A DNA stretch of 64,000 bases from Microcyclospora pomicola (GCA_002786065.1 NHNY01000006.1:682001-746000); one strand, 5' to 3'; shown: positions 11,888-23,403, counted from the first letter of the stretch. Numbers and translations are program-made. The notes: generated by a model not told the origin, from the letters alone.

Positions 11888-13153
11888 CAGGGGAAAAAAA
11901 AGTCACCCGGAGTGCTGCTGCTGCAGGTCACTCTCTGTCTTCCACTAACGTCCTGCCCCAGCAAGCAAGCGTGCCAGGCTCGTTGCGAGCGAGGAGACTT
12001 TTTCGAACGTACGCTCTCTAGCACAGCGTGTCGGACATGCCCAATGACGAATCACGGCGGCGGTGGGATGCCCACGTGCTGCGGTGGTGCGGCGGCGGCG
12101 GAGGACCCAGACGCCCGATTAGATTTCCAGTCGCCAGACGTTAACGTTAGGCTCCGATGGCTTCTATGTGAATCCAGACGCGGCGGTATGAGGTAACTGG
12201 TCGTGTGCTGCTGCAGTCTCGACCGTCAATTGATTCCGGCAATGCATCCACGCAGGAGAGTGAGTGTTGTTTTGGGACGGGGGAGAGGAGAGGGAGAGAG
12301 CAAAGACGAGTTCGGTGGTGATGCTGTAAGGTAGTGATAAACAGCTGGGTCTAGATGGACGAGGATGAGTGGCCGGCCATGCCTATCGGATAAGGCACCG
12401 TGCAGGTGCTGGACGATGATCAGGCGAGTCGTGAGATTTCTTCACGTCTGACCGAGGGAGGATGGATGCAGTGAGAGTAAGTCGAGGTGCGGACGGCGGT
12501 GACTATCTGCGAGGTTGCAGACTGTGCCACACGGCGACGATTGGAGAGGGAAGTGTTGTTATCGTACAGTATCTACTATTTAGGTACTTACCCCTACAAC
12601 CTCACCGATCCAAAACCGATCACATACCCCTCCTCTTTCTTCTCTCCACGCTCGTGCGACTATACATCCGTTGCATGCCAGTCTAGTAGCAAGCATGCCT
12701 CCCTGCCTTATCTCTTCCTCGTCCTCGCGTGCGTAACGCAGCTTGCACAGCATCATCACACGCAGGTCCGATAAAGCTATCATCCGAGCTATGAAGCTGT
12801 TCATAGGCTGAGGGAGAGATAGAGCTACATCGCTAACTAGGTATGCTTATGCTGTGCCATAGCGGGCATTCGAGCCTGATTGTAGCATACTAGTGAGTAG
12901 ATAATAGGTAGATTGATACCTAGTATAGTGGTGAGTCTGCCCAGTGTCCGGGGCAAACATCCGAAGCAAATCAGCATCTTTTCATCATCCAAGATAGGTG
13001 ACATGCCTCCATCTCACCTGCCACATGTCTACGAGCACATGATAGACAGGTAAGAATGAGACGAGCGAACTCCGTAGCAGTGAGGCAAAACTCCAGTGCT
13101 CCGTGCCAGACGACTTCGTGGCAGGTGGTCAGATTATAGCTACAGGCATCTTG

Positions 13154-13193
13154 TAGCATGGCATAGCATAAATGTAGCATAGCATGAGTGTAG
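13154..13193. repeat. Imperfect TAGCAT-based short repeat
   Basis: The hexamer TAGCAT and close variants recur four times within about 40 bp (TGTAGCATGGCATAGCAT, then TGTAGCATAGCATGAG), inside the gene-poor interval. It looks like a degenerate tandem duplication of about 20 bp. Confidence 0.5.
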
Positions 13194-13510
13194 TGTCGTA
13201 CATACGCCCAGTCGCCCATTCACCTGCAGACCTATCTTAACGACGGACTGACTGGCCGGCCGATCGACCGACCGCCCTCTTCATCGAGGTATCTGAGCAT
13301 TCGCCCCATACTGTTCATTCCGTTCATAACCGGGTAACCCCACCTGATACACGCATTGATTGCGCCCATCGCAAGTCCCTCGCCGCCTATTTTAGCACCG
13401 TGGAGTCAAAAATACCTCCCGTCAAGTCTACGCCCCCGCCCCTGATCCTGTCCAAGCATGGAAAACACCCACAACACCGAACGTCGAGACGAGATCAAGT
13501 CAATTCAGGC

Positions 13511-15925
13511 TCACTTCGCGCTACCGCCGCTACTAGGCTGCAAGGTATGCGAGTGATTCGGCGCCTTGATGATCATGCCGTTTTCTTCTTGTCGACACAC
13601 CAGGCTGTCTTGCACCCAGGGATCTTGCAGGATCTCCTCCATCGTGGCGCGCCGCTTCGGGTCCAGCTCGAGCATGCGGCCGATGATATGGCGGGTCTCG
13701 CGGGGCAGGAGTCGGAGCAGGCGGATGGGTCCTTTGATGACCGGTTGCGCGTTGGGGTCTCCGGATGCGGTGCTGGTGCGGCTGACGTTGTCTGATCGGT
13801 GGCCGCTCTGTTCTGTTGAGTCGTGGTGGCGGTGGTGATGCGTGTGGTGGTGCTTGTGTTCCGTCGAATGACCAGACTCCTCGCGACTCGTATTGCGCGA
13901 TGCTGGTTCAGATCCTGAACCATCACCCGATCTCGAGCCCGCCATCGATCGTCGATGGTCAAATAACAACCTCTCTTGATCTGGATCTGGGGGCGAGACG
14001 AAAAGCCGGTATGAATTATCGCTCAAACGTGGTGCTTTCCAGGGGAATCGGCGTAATGACATGCAGCAGAAGATGATCGCTATTGACCAGATATCGGCCG
14101 GTCGAGGATCATACCTCGTGTGATCGTACACTTCAGGTGCAAGATATGGATCCGAGCCAACAACACCTGTCATGATGTATCGTTAGCTCAGGCTCAATTC
14201 TTTTCGTCTCCACCACCAACATACCTGTAGCCAACACAACATCATTCTCAAAGGGATATCGAAAGACCACCGCACTACCAAAGTCGATCAACTTCATGAT
14301 GCCCTGATCACTAATCACGACATTATCCAGCTTCAAGTCGCGGTGCGCCAGGCCCATACTGTGCAGATACAGCACTCCACTCAGAATTTGTAGCGTCGCA
14401 CATGTGGTTTCTTCTCGGCCCATTTTCCCCGTCATGACCGTCGCGAACAAGTCGAAAGGAGCATACTCCATGACTTCATACCACTTCCCTCGCTCGTGTA
14501 CGATATCGATCGTTTCGATAACGTTGCCGTGGTGCAGTGTCGAACCAATACAAAACTCGGCCGTCACTTTCTTGTTGTATTCCTTTTCACTCTCATACGC
14601 ATGGCGATCTCGGAACTGTTTGACCGCAAACACCGTTCCATCTCCAGTTCGCTTCATCAGACGTACCGAACCGCCAGCTCCAGATCCAAGCACCTTGCCG
14701 AATTTTCCATATTTCGACTGCAGTCCGTGATCGTCGGCGAAGGGTACGCTCGGTGCAGGTGTCGGAGGTAGCTGTACTGGCGGAGTCTTTGTGCCGTCCT
14801 TCGAACTTCCACTGATTGAGTGTCTGTTTTCCTTGTCCTTGTTCTTGTGATCGCCAAACTTGAAGAATCTCTTCAGATTGGACTTTGACCCTCCATGCTT
14901 GTCTTCTATGCCCGAGGAGCTTTCGTCGTGATGCTTGCTCGAGCCAAACAACATGCTTGATCGCTTGTTTTCGGTTGATGTCGAGCCTTCATCGTGATGT
15001 TTCTTCGATCCAAACAGCAAGCTTGCGCGCTTGTCCACCAAACTTGAGAGACTTCGCTCGCCCGCGCTGGGTCGTGCTGGAGCATTGACGCCTGGGACTT
15101 GTGTGGTGGCCATGCCCGAATTCGTGTACCCTATCGATGGATCTCGATCGCCAAAGCGGTACTTTGAAGTCGCGGGTTGCTGGCTCGAACTTGTTTCACT
15201 CTGTGGCGTCAACTGCGGTGTGCCGGGTGCGGTGCTTGATGGGCTGTCGCGGCTCGAGGTGGGTTGTGACCCTGCGGCGCCGATCGTCGTGGAGGGTGCC
15301 TCCTTTGGGTGAGGAGACACAGCACCATGCACAGCAGCGGCCGTGTCTTTTGAGGGCTTGTCGTCTCGTTGTGGAGATGCTGAACGTTGCGGGGTCACGA
15401 CATCGGGCATCGGCTTCGCTGCCTGTACAGCGGCATGTTGTGGTTTGCCGTCTCTTGAGCGAGTGGCTGCAGGTGTGAGAGGAGGGGAGTGGACGGCGGA
15501 GGGAGGAGGAGAGTGTCGTGGAGAGTGGATGGCAGAGCCGTGACCAGATCCAGCGGCCATGACTCGTCGGTTCGGGGTGCTTGTGCCGGATTGTACCTGA
15601 TTACTTATGCTCAGCGACCATCATCAGGGTGACTTCAGATACCACAATTGCTCACTCTTGAGGCAGGCTGCGAGCCGGGCAACGACATGGGCTCAAAGGC
15701 ATGATGCTGGGCACGGGACGATTGGATGTTGTTCTGGAGCGTCGTCTTCAACTGCTGAAGCTCCATCTCCGCCTCGGGGTTGAGATCGTCTCTTTGTCGG
15801 TCGCCGCCACTTCCTGTCAAGGTTCGAATGGTATGGAGGCTCCGGTCAGGTTCGATCTCGTCGTTTTGCGCGGCGAAGCGCACGCCGTGCGGCTCCGGCT
15901 TGGAGGTCTCGTGGGTGGAAGTCAT
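13511..15925 (-). CDS. hal4: Ser/Thr protein kinase, HAL4/SAT4 family
   Basis: Hal4/Sat4-type kinases (yeast Npr1/Hal5 subfamily) regulate potassium transport and nutrient permeases at the plasma membrane. The 765-residue product has about 390 disordered Ser/Pro-rich residues, then a kinase domain: FAVKQF (Lys of subdomain II), HRDLKLDN with catalytic Asp 510, DFGSAVVF with DFG at 528-530, and [19 protein letters not shown]. Exons in transcript order are 15656-15925, 14225-15596 and 13511-14166. The second junction splits a Gly codon ([10 protein letters not shown]) between the activation loop and the APE motif. An insert in the C-lobe carries a histidine cluster at residues 647-663. Single-gene neighbourhood; a TATATATA lies 209 bp before the ATG. 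Confidence 0.9.
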
Positions 15926-16133
15926 CCTGTCGGGGACGACGAGATGGGAGAGGGTGAAGAGAAGGACGGCGCAAACAGCATCAGCAGAAGAGCTGGGAGG
16001 CGTGCAATGCGGTTTGCTGCTGGAACCAAAATATGGCGGGATCCCGTATCAGCCCGACACCGGGGGTCCGACGCAGAGGTTTGAGTGGGTTGACGGTCGA
16101 TGGGCTGGAGCAGTCGGTGATCGACAAGGTAGA

Positions 16134-16141
16134 TATATATA
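16134..16141 (-). promoter_or_regulatory. Candidate TATA box of the HAL4-like kinase
   Basis: TATATATA 209 bp upstream of the kinase ATG at 15925, a distance compatible with a roughly 150-nt leader. Confidence 0.4.
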
Positions 16142-16784
16142 ACAGATACGATGCAATGCAATGCAGGATGGTCCGGGGATGGAGTTGAAGGAAGAGAGCT
16201 GGAGGTTTCGATCGGTCGACGGCAGACTGACGCAATGGACGGTGGCCGGCTGGTGGGAGTGCGATAAATGCGGTCGACAAGCTGCAGCGAGAGTTCTTCT
16301 ACCCCGCGCTGCTGCAGCGTCAATCCGGGCCTTGGAATGTTTGTTGCGTGTTAGGTGTTTCAAGCTGGCGGTGAAGCTGAATCACACAATGCGACACGCG
16401 AGGGTTTGGACAGGCGGATGTGAATGTTATGGCGAGTGATGGTGTAGACGTGAGGCGAGACGAAGTGGAGTCAGGATGGTTTTTACGTGCAGCCGCCAAC
16501 GGGGATGTGTTGAGGTGGAAACATAGTACTTGGGTCAGGTCATAAGAATCGCGAGTCATATGCATGAAACACATGCCAGGATCATGACCCCTCCACTCGC
16601 TGCTGTCTCCTCCGCCAGGTCCGGGTATACGCTCATCCTTGCACACATCATCCATCGATGGTCCATCCAGATCAACTCATCTCATACAGTACGACGAGCT
16701 GCATCTTGCATCAGAACGATCAATGATCACAAAGCCCAAACAGGCAAGTGCAGGGACTTCAAGCTCTGCCGCCAGATCACAGGT

Positions 16785-16819
16785 ACAAGTACATATAAGA
16801 TACATGTGACTGTACTTGT
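16785..16819. repeat. Short inverted repeat, 9-bp arms
   Basis: ACAAGTACA at 16785-16793 is matched exactly in reverse complement at 16811-16819, leaving a 17-nt loop. It could form a small hairpin; no function is evident. Confidence 0.35.
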
Positions 16820-17687
16820 GGTAGGTATATGCGAATACCAGCGTGGACTGGAGATGGCTTCAGGCACATGTGTTACGTGTACGCCGTATAATAAGACTCG
16901 CTCCACGATGCGCGATATCTGCCATGCCATGACTTGGGATACCGACCTTCGTATTGGATGAAGCTGCAAAGTGACAAGAGTCGTACAGACGGCATCCCTG
17001 CAAGCAATCAGGTACATGATTGCCACTTCATGTTCCGTACATACGCATCAACCACCATCCATCAATCATCTGGACGAGCGTCGCCCAACGGAAAATTGCC
17101 CGTCGGCTCGTTGGGGCGTTGGGGAGGCAATCCGACAGACCTTTCACGGCATCCGGCCAGGCCAGAAATTCATGTGCAATCCTCTCTCCGACTCTTTCTC
17201 GCTTGGGCGACCACTGCCTCCCTGAGTTTTCCGATACTCGCCACGCTGCCACGACGGCAGCTATTCTTGCAAAGTCGACAGACGGCTGAATTGTACGCTG
17301 ACCATGACACAAACTGTAACATGGCTCCTGTTTGCTTCAGACTGGACCGGTTCCTTCTAAGAATCTATCTATATCATGTACATGTCTACATGTCCTCTAT
17401 CATCTATGTGCCCGGCTGTATACCCGTGGCTACTGCTACGCTAGAACTCGACCCCGCCCTGTACTCTGCCGGAGTCATCTTCCTGCTGCCATCGCTCAAG
17501 AACGTCGTTCATGTTGATAGATCCACAACCCATCAACATTTCCTGTTTGTGTCTGGACACGCATCACACCTCCCTAGACATGCTGTTCCGTACCAAAGTG
17601 CTGCGCCGTACGATGAACTATGCTTGCGCAAGCTAAGACGCGTCGTTCGTCTTGGACGGCAGACGATCAAGATCGTTCCGGCCCATT

Positions 17688-18826
17688 TCACAACACGACA
17701 GTCTCACGCCCATGCGCCAACTCGACTTCGAAGGGTGCTGCTTTGACGGCAGGCTCTCTTTGCGTTCTCCGAGAGTTGATGGACGAAAGTGATGCATACA
17801 CTGCCCCCATGATCGGGGTCGCCACACCATGTTGGCGTCCGAAGTTGATCAACCCGGCTTCATTTCGTCAGCATGGATATCATGATTGCTTGTGATGTCT
17901 CGGGAGAGCTCACCACACAAAGCCTCGACTTCTAGAGGTCGATTACGCCTCAAGTCTTGCAGCATGGACGGCACGATCGGGGGCACTGCTGCGGGCCCTG
18001 ACACCGTAGCATCCACAAGCTCATCGGCAAGATCGACGCCCATCGCTTGGCCAACAGCGACGGCTTCCCTCGCCAGACCTCGCACGATCTCCATCTGCGC
18101 CGGGCGCTGGAGTAGGCCATGCGTGTCATTTCCGAATAGTGCCGAAGTAGGATTCCAGGCTGCATTGAACACCATCTTCTCCCACCGCTGCCTTTGGACA
18201 TCCTCTACTTTGGTGAACGACGCATCGAGCGACACCAGTGTGTCAAGTTCCTTGTCACCATTGGCGCTCCTTCCACTACTATGCTTGCCAAGATAGAAAG
18301 CATGTGGCCTTACGGTTGAGATTTGCTCGACCACACCAGGACTGGGTTGCCGGCAGCTGATGTAACAGGTCGCAGCAAGGATAGCGTTATCGAAGCCACA
18401 GTTACGCAACGCAAGCTCGCTAGTCACTCCATTCTGTGCCGAGACCAGGGTAGTATGCTTGTTGACCACCACAGGTAGACTGCTCTTCAGACTTCTGACG
18501 GCATCCCCGGTGAATTTGGTAGCTACCACAACGTAGTCGAACGGTACATGAGCCACCTCATCTGGATTGCGAACGACCCTGTCTGGCCGATAGACTGTAT
18601 TACCCCAAAGTTGAGATCGGATCTGTATGCCGCTGGTCCTGGCGATATCGTAATTGGACCGGCAGACTGCCGTGACTCGTGCGTGCTTTCCTTGAGCTCT
18701 GAACCCGAAGATCGACCCGACGGACCTTTTCGTTCCACCATCAGCGATGTTCCTACCATCTTGTTGGTAACGAGCGTCTTACCCAGAGCCAAAGACCAAG
18801 ATCTCTAGCGGTTGCAATCGTTGCAT
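17688..18826 (-). CDS. Ketopantoate-reductase-like protein (2-dehydropantoate 2-reductase family)
   Basis: Members of this family use NADPH to reduce the keto group of 2-dehydropantoate or related alpha-keto acids. The 341-residue product opens with the Rossmann motif ILVFGSGSVGS, continues with the family's FDYVVVATKFTGD and SAQNGV blocks, and has the C-terminal domain signature WEKMVFNAAWNPTSALF. It ends INFGRQHGVATPIMGAVYASL. Exons in transcript order are 18783-18826, 17914-18725 and 17688-17857; the first intron interrupts the glycine-rich loop and the second (56 bp, GTGAGC...ATGAAG, branch GCTGAC) joins ALC to GLINFG. Paralogs of this fold are common in fungal metabolite clusters, and it is divergent from the NRPS-like gene, so the true substrate may not be ketopantoate. 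The 44-nt first exon is short but restores the complete nucleotide-binding motif. Confidence 0.85.
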
Positions 18827-19852
18827 ATTTCTAGGACGGACCATCCGCGACATGGTTGGTTATCAGATCATCCCTACGCTAGCATGCCAGCTTGCTGGAG
18901 CCTTCTTCGGGAGAGTTGATGTACGCGACCAGTCTCAGGCAAAAGAGTGACCCAGCTCATTGATGTTCAGCAACAAGAACAGAAACTCTGCGAACAAGGC
19001 AAATTCGGAGAGGGAAGAAGAATGGAGCTGCTTAACAGTATGACGATGATCCCGGTGCCATGATAACGTGCTCCTACAAGCCAGTATCCGGCCCCTACGC
19101 TCTGTATCTACGGATAATGGTGTGCTCGGTTTCATTGATCGACGTACGTGAACGTGGGATGGAAACAGCGATCTCGTGCCTAGTACGCTGGATCGGCATT
19201 CTCAACGCTGCTCATGAATCAGAGTCTATCAACAAACGAGAAAGCATGCGTGTGCATAGCCTATGGTCGACGACGGCAGCAAGCCTCGTGGACCTTGTCG
19301 CAGTGCGATCTCCATTGCCAGCAGAGCGATAAGCCTCTAGTCCATATCTTCGTTCCTGATCGACGACACTCTTGGCGCTAGAGGCTTATCTTGCAATGAT
19401 GTAGGGTCGTCGACTTCATCTCATGATTGGGTGCTGTATCGCAAACATCATTCATTTCCGTGGATTACAGCACGAGCAGCCGGAGATCGTCCGCTAGCAA
19501 AACAGCCGACGACGCCTATCTCCTGACACCACACATCGTCCACCCCAACGAAATCTCGAAAGACAGGGATGCGCACATGAGATCAACTACTGCTACGTAC
19601 AATGATAAAGATCTTCACTGCGATGTTAGGCACGCTATACGATAGCCTCCGACGGTATGAGCGCTGCCATAGAGATGCTGTGGATCTGCGTCACAGACCG
19701 TTTGCAATGGCATTCGCAACAGTGCTCGCATGAGTGACTCCATCGATAGGTGAAATAAATGTCTTTCCTGATCTGCGAGAAATCGTCAGACACCTTCTCT
19801 ACATCACCAGTCTGCCCGTAAACGATTGCCCCGTGTGTCACTGTAGCGTTCA
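18827..19852. promoter_or_regulatory. Divergent promoter, reductase and NRPS-like genes
   Basis: About 1 kb between two divergent starts. It holds a perfect 13-bp inverted repeat with two GATA-factor sites (19328-19390) and three copies of the octamer TCGACGAC, two direct (19267-19274, 19360-19367) and one reversed (19406-19413). No coding frame is convincing. Confidence 0.6.
19328..19390. repeat. Perfect 13-bp inverted repeat with two GATA sites
   Basis: GATAAGCCTCTAG at 19328-19340 is matched exactly by its reverse complement at 19378-19390, with a 37-bp spacer. Each outer end is a consensus GATAAG site, recognised by AreA/NreB-type GATA factors, so the dyad may bind a pair of such factors. 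A hairpin or transposon-footprint origin is not excluded. Confidence 0.6.
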
Positions 19853-22800
19853 ATGGCCGCGCTCCAGCCTCAGACTCTGTGCGCGCTCCTTCAGCATGCG
19901 GCGGCGCAATATCCTACGCATGGCCTGACGTTTCTTGAAGCTGGAGTCGAAGATTTCATGTCTTATGGGACGCTCTTGCAACAAGCTCATGTATGTGATT
20001 TCGACTCGAGCCTGGCCATTGTACTGGCTAACGCTCGAACCACAAGGCCTACGGCCAGCAGCTTCGCGATGCCGGCGTCGTCCAAGACGGCAAGGTTATC
20101 GTCGTGTGCTTCGATGACCACAAATCCAACGTCACCTGGACTTGGAGTGTGATCGCCGCTGGAGGGATTCCCGCGATCCTGCCACCGTTCGTATGTCGTT
20201 TCGGTTCAAATGTGTCGATAAGATGATATTGCAGACTAACAGAAGCCAGTCGAACGACTCAAAGACCCGAGACGGACAACTACAGAACCTGCGCACGCTC
20301 TTTGGTCGGCCGAGCGTGCTGACGTCCCGTTCACTCATGGAACATTTTGCAGCACTACCGGACGCATCGTATAGCACTGTGGAAGACTTCGTTCTGCCTA
20401 AACAGGACTCACTCACTGTAGAGGGCGCATTCGGTCACGGTGCATCCATCCCCGACTCGACTGCTGTGCTACTGTTCACCAGTGGATCCACCGGACATTC
20501 AAAAGCGATCGAGTTCAGCCACCGCCAACTCCTCGCCTCGGTGCACGCCAAAGAGCAGACGCACCATCTGGATTCTTCGGGAAATTTCATGTCGTGGATC
20601 TCGTTCGACCACTCGGCGAATTTCTGCGAGCTACATCTCAACGCGATGAACGTCGGAGCGAACCAATTCCTGGTGCCAGCTGCGGATCTGGTGCATCAGC
20701 CACACAAGTTCTTCGAGTTGCTGAGCGCATACCACATTGCGTACACCTTCTCACCGAACTCATTCCTGGCGGCAGCGAGCAAAGCGTGGAAGCAACGTGA
20801 TGCCGAGGCGAAGCATGATTTCAGCAATCTGAAGGTTGTCATGGTGGGAGGTGAGGCAAATAAGGTGGCGACGCTGCAGCAAGCGGACGAGATTTTGAGA
20901 GCGCATGGTGCTGGCCCAAACGTCATCAAAGCAGCATATGGTCTTTCTGAGGTATGTCGCGGGATTTTCGTTCTCATCCAGATCTTTCAGCTAATGACCA
21001 CGAGCTATAGACCTGTTCGGCCTGCTTCTATAATCTGGAGACACCCTCCTGGGATGTACAACAAGGCAATGTATTTGCGACGGTGGGTAAGGGCTTGCCC
21101 GATGCGCTAGAGCTTCGCTTGGTCGATGAGGAGCAGAGCCTTGTGAAAGAGGGCGAGGACGGTCAAATCCAGCTACGCGGCGACCTTGTATTCCAACGGT
21201 ATTACAATAACGCGTCCGCCACTTCAAGTTGCATGACACCGGATGGATGGTTCGATACGGGTGATTTGGGTCGAATAGACAAGGCCGGGAATCTGGCCAT
21301 CGTGGGTCGCTCCAAGGAGATCCTCATACTGGGAGGCAATAACTACAGCTCCTTCGAGCTCGAAAATGCTATCGAGAGTCGTCGGATTCCAGGGGTGGCG
21401 GTTTCGTGGACCGCATCTTTCTCGGTCTGGGACAATGCGAATGACACCGAAGGCGTCGTCGTGCTGTTCAGCCCGCCTGACGACATCGCAAACGACGACG
21501 AGGAGCTTCGATCGACGATCAGCCGCATCGACGAAGCCGTGCTCATGTTCTGCTCGACAAGCCCATTAGACGTGATCCCCCTGCCGAGAGAAGAGATGCC
21601 CAAGTCCACCATCGGAAAGTTGTCGCGGCAGAAGCTGAAGAAGTTCTACCTGGAACACCATTTCGACAGATACCGTGTGCCGGCGGCGAAGGACATTAGT
21701 AACACTCCAGCACCTCGGCCGTTAGCAACCGCTATGCAGCAAACTGTCGCTCGGCTACTCGCAGCACAACTCGATATTCCCATCGATCACATCGGGGCAG
21801 ACACTAGACTGGCTCAACTCAGCATGAGCAGCCTCACATATCTTCGCCTCAAGCGCTCGCTCGAGACCTCCGTCGACGGAGCAGACCATCCCATCCGCAT
21901 GGGGGCTTTCGTGGAAGCGCAAACCATAGCGGAACTCGCGGCCCTCGTGGAAGATCGTCAAAGATCAAAGTATCGGCCTCTCGCCACGCTCCGTGCTCAC
22001 GGTTCGAAGCCGCCATTGTTCTTGTTCCCGCCAGGTGGCGGCGAGTTCATCATCTGGTTGCCACTCCTCAAATATCTACCTGATCGGCCGGTGTATGCGC
22101 TCCAAGTGAAAGGTTTGGAAAAGACTTCCAACGATACCTTTGAGCGTCTGGAGGATATGGTTGAGTAAGCTGACTATCCCATTGTTGCAGCCCACCACTG
22201 ACTCGGTATCTAGTGCATATGAGTCTGCCATCCTCTCCGCGCGCCCGTCCGGGCCATATTCACTCCTGGGCTACTGCTTCGGCAGCACCACGGCGTTCGA
22301 AGTCGGCAAACGCCTCGAGAGCCGCGGGCACACCCTCTCCTTCTGCGGCGGTCTCGACAGCCCGCCCGAGCTGGCGCGCCTTCTCAGCATCCGCCGCGAC
22401 ACGGACAACATCAAACACTTCCTCATCGATCTGCTCGCCAGTCACGACGTCATCGCCGACAGCGAGGTCCCGGTGATGAAAGCGCGCTACGCCACGCTCC
22501 CCATCGAAGACACCGTCGCCGCCATCACCACCGACTTCCAGGGCCGCGCCCTCCAGGACGCCGGCCTCTACGCCGAGAAAGTCGAGGCCTGGTTCAAGGT
22601 CTTCAGCACGGCGTGTCGCATGTCCCAGCAATACGTGCCCACCGGCACCGTGCGCCAGTTCAACCTCCTCTGGGCCAATCCGTTCCCGGAGTGGCACATC
22701 GATGCGCCGGGCTGGGAGGCGATGGTGAAAAGTTGGGATCCGTTCACGAGAGATGGTTGCCAGTATCGATGGGCGCCTGGTAATCATTTCACGATGCTGA

Positions 22801-22889
22801 AGCAGGATAATATCGAGGCGCTGGCGGGGACGCTTGTGGAGCTTATGGACGAGCAAGAAGGGGGCCACAGTTGGGCAGTGAGCCATTAG
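19853..22889 (+). CDS. NRPS-like synthetase, A-T-TE (atromentin/microperfuranone synthetase type)
   Basis: Enzymes of this architecture activate aryl pyruvic acids and condense two of them into quinone, furanone or dioxolanone cores. The 937-residue product lacks a condensation domain. The adenylation domain has TSGSTGHSK (171-179), SWISFDHSANFCELHL, YGLSE, GWFDTGDLGRID and PKSTIGK with catalytic Lys 531. The carrier domain has SMSSL with the probable phosphopantetheine Ser 602. The thioesterase has GYCFGS with Cys 734 at the nucleophile site, Asp 761 and His 904. Exons are 19853-19990, 20047-20190, 20250-20951, 21011-22164 and 22214-22889; introns are 49-59 bp and GT-AG. Length and domain order match the family. 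Product cannot be predicted from sequence alone. It is divergent from a ketoreductase-like gene. Confidence 0.9.
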
Positions 22890-23403
22890 TGACGGCTGCG
22901 AAGCACATCAGCGTGGTGAGATGACTATTGCTGGAAGCATGTGTATACGAAACGTGATCATGACAGCTTTGGCCGGAATGACCGAAGCGAGCTCTGTCAT
23001 TTGCGCTGCCACCCTCGCAGGACGAGCAGGATGTCGTGGCGCATCTGCTCGTGCGGAGAACAGGACCTGTGAAACACGGGAAGGGGGTATAGCTGGACCT
23101 CTTTGGCTCGATCGATCTGCAATCCTCGATGCTGGTCTTCGATGCGGTAACGATGTTCTACGATACTCTTGCGTTATTTGGCAATATTGGTCCGACGAGC
23201 ACATTGACTGTTGTAGCTATATGGCCTCAGGCAGCAAGCGAGTGCCGCGACGCTCATGTCGTCAGGGGACATTGGAATACACCTCGATGAACACGTATGT
23301 ACATTTATTGATGTACATCTTTACCTGAAGTACGCGTACTATACAGAGAGCAGAGCAATGTATCCTCGACGACATAGTGTCCTCGCACGTACGAAAGCCG
23401 CAG
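22890..23403. other. Convergent 3' interval, NRPS-like gene and TilS
   Basis: About 510 bp between two gene ends; no supported feature beyond presumed 3' UTRs. Confidence 0.55.

Larger units (their letters stand above)
11851..13510. other. Gene-poor interval upstream of the GNAT gene
   Basis: About 1.66 kb without a convincing gene. It holds the GNAT promoter and, at the other end, the 3' region of the HAL4-like kinase gene. I see purine-rich patches near 12270-12310 and imperfect repeats of TAGCAT near 13150-13190. Open frames are short, lack family features and lie on both strands. Confidence 0.55.
15926..17687. other. Intergenic interval, kinase promoter and reductase 3' end
   Basis: About 1.76 kb with no gene I can support. 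It contains the HAL4-like promoter on the minus strand and the 3' flank of the reductase. A long open frame at 16934-17746 starts only from TTG, overlaps the reductase terminal exon in antisense and has no recognisable feature. Confidence 0.55.

Noticed and set aside
15828-15840. GGTTCGAATG, resembling a tRNA B box
   Set aside because: It lies within exon 1 of the HAL4-like kinase and no A box or cloverleaf can be built around it.
16934-17746. 270-codon plus-strand open frame
   Set aside because: It begins only at TTG, overlaps the terminal exon of the reductase in antisense, and its translation shows no domain, signal or family block.
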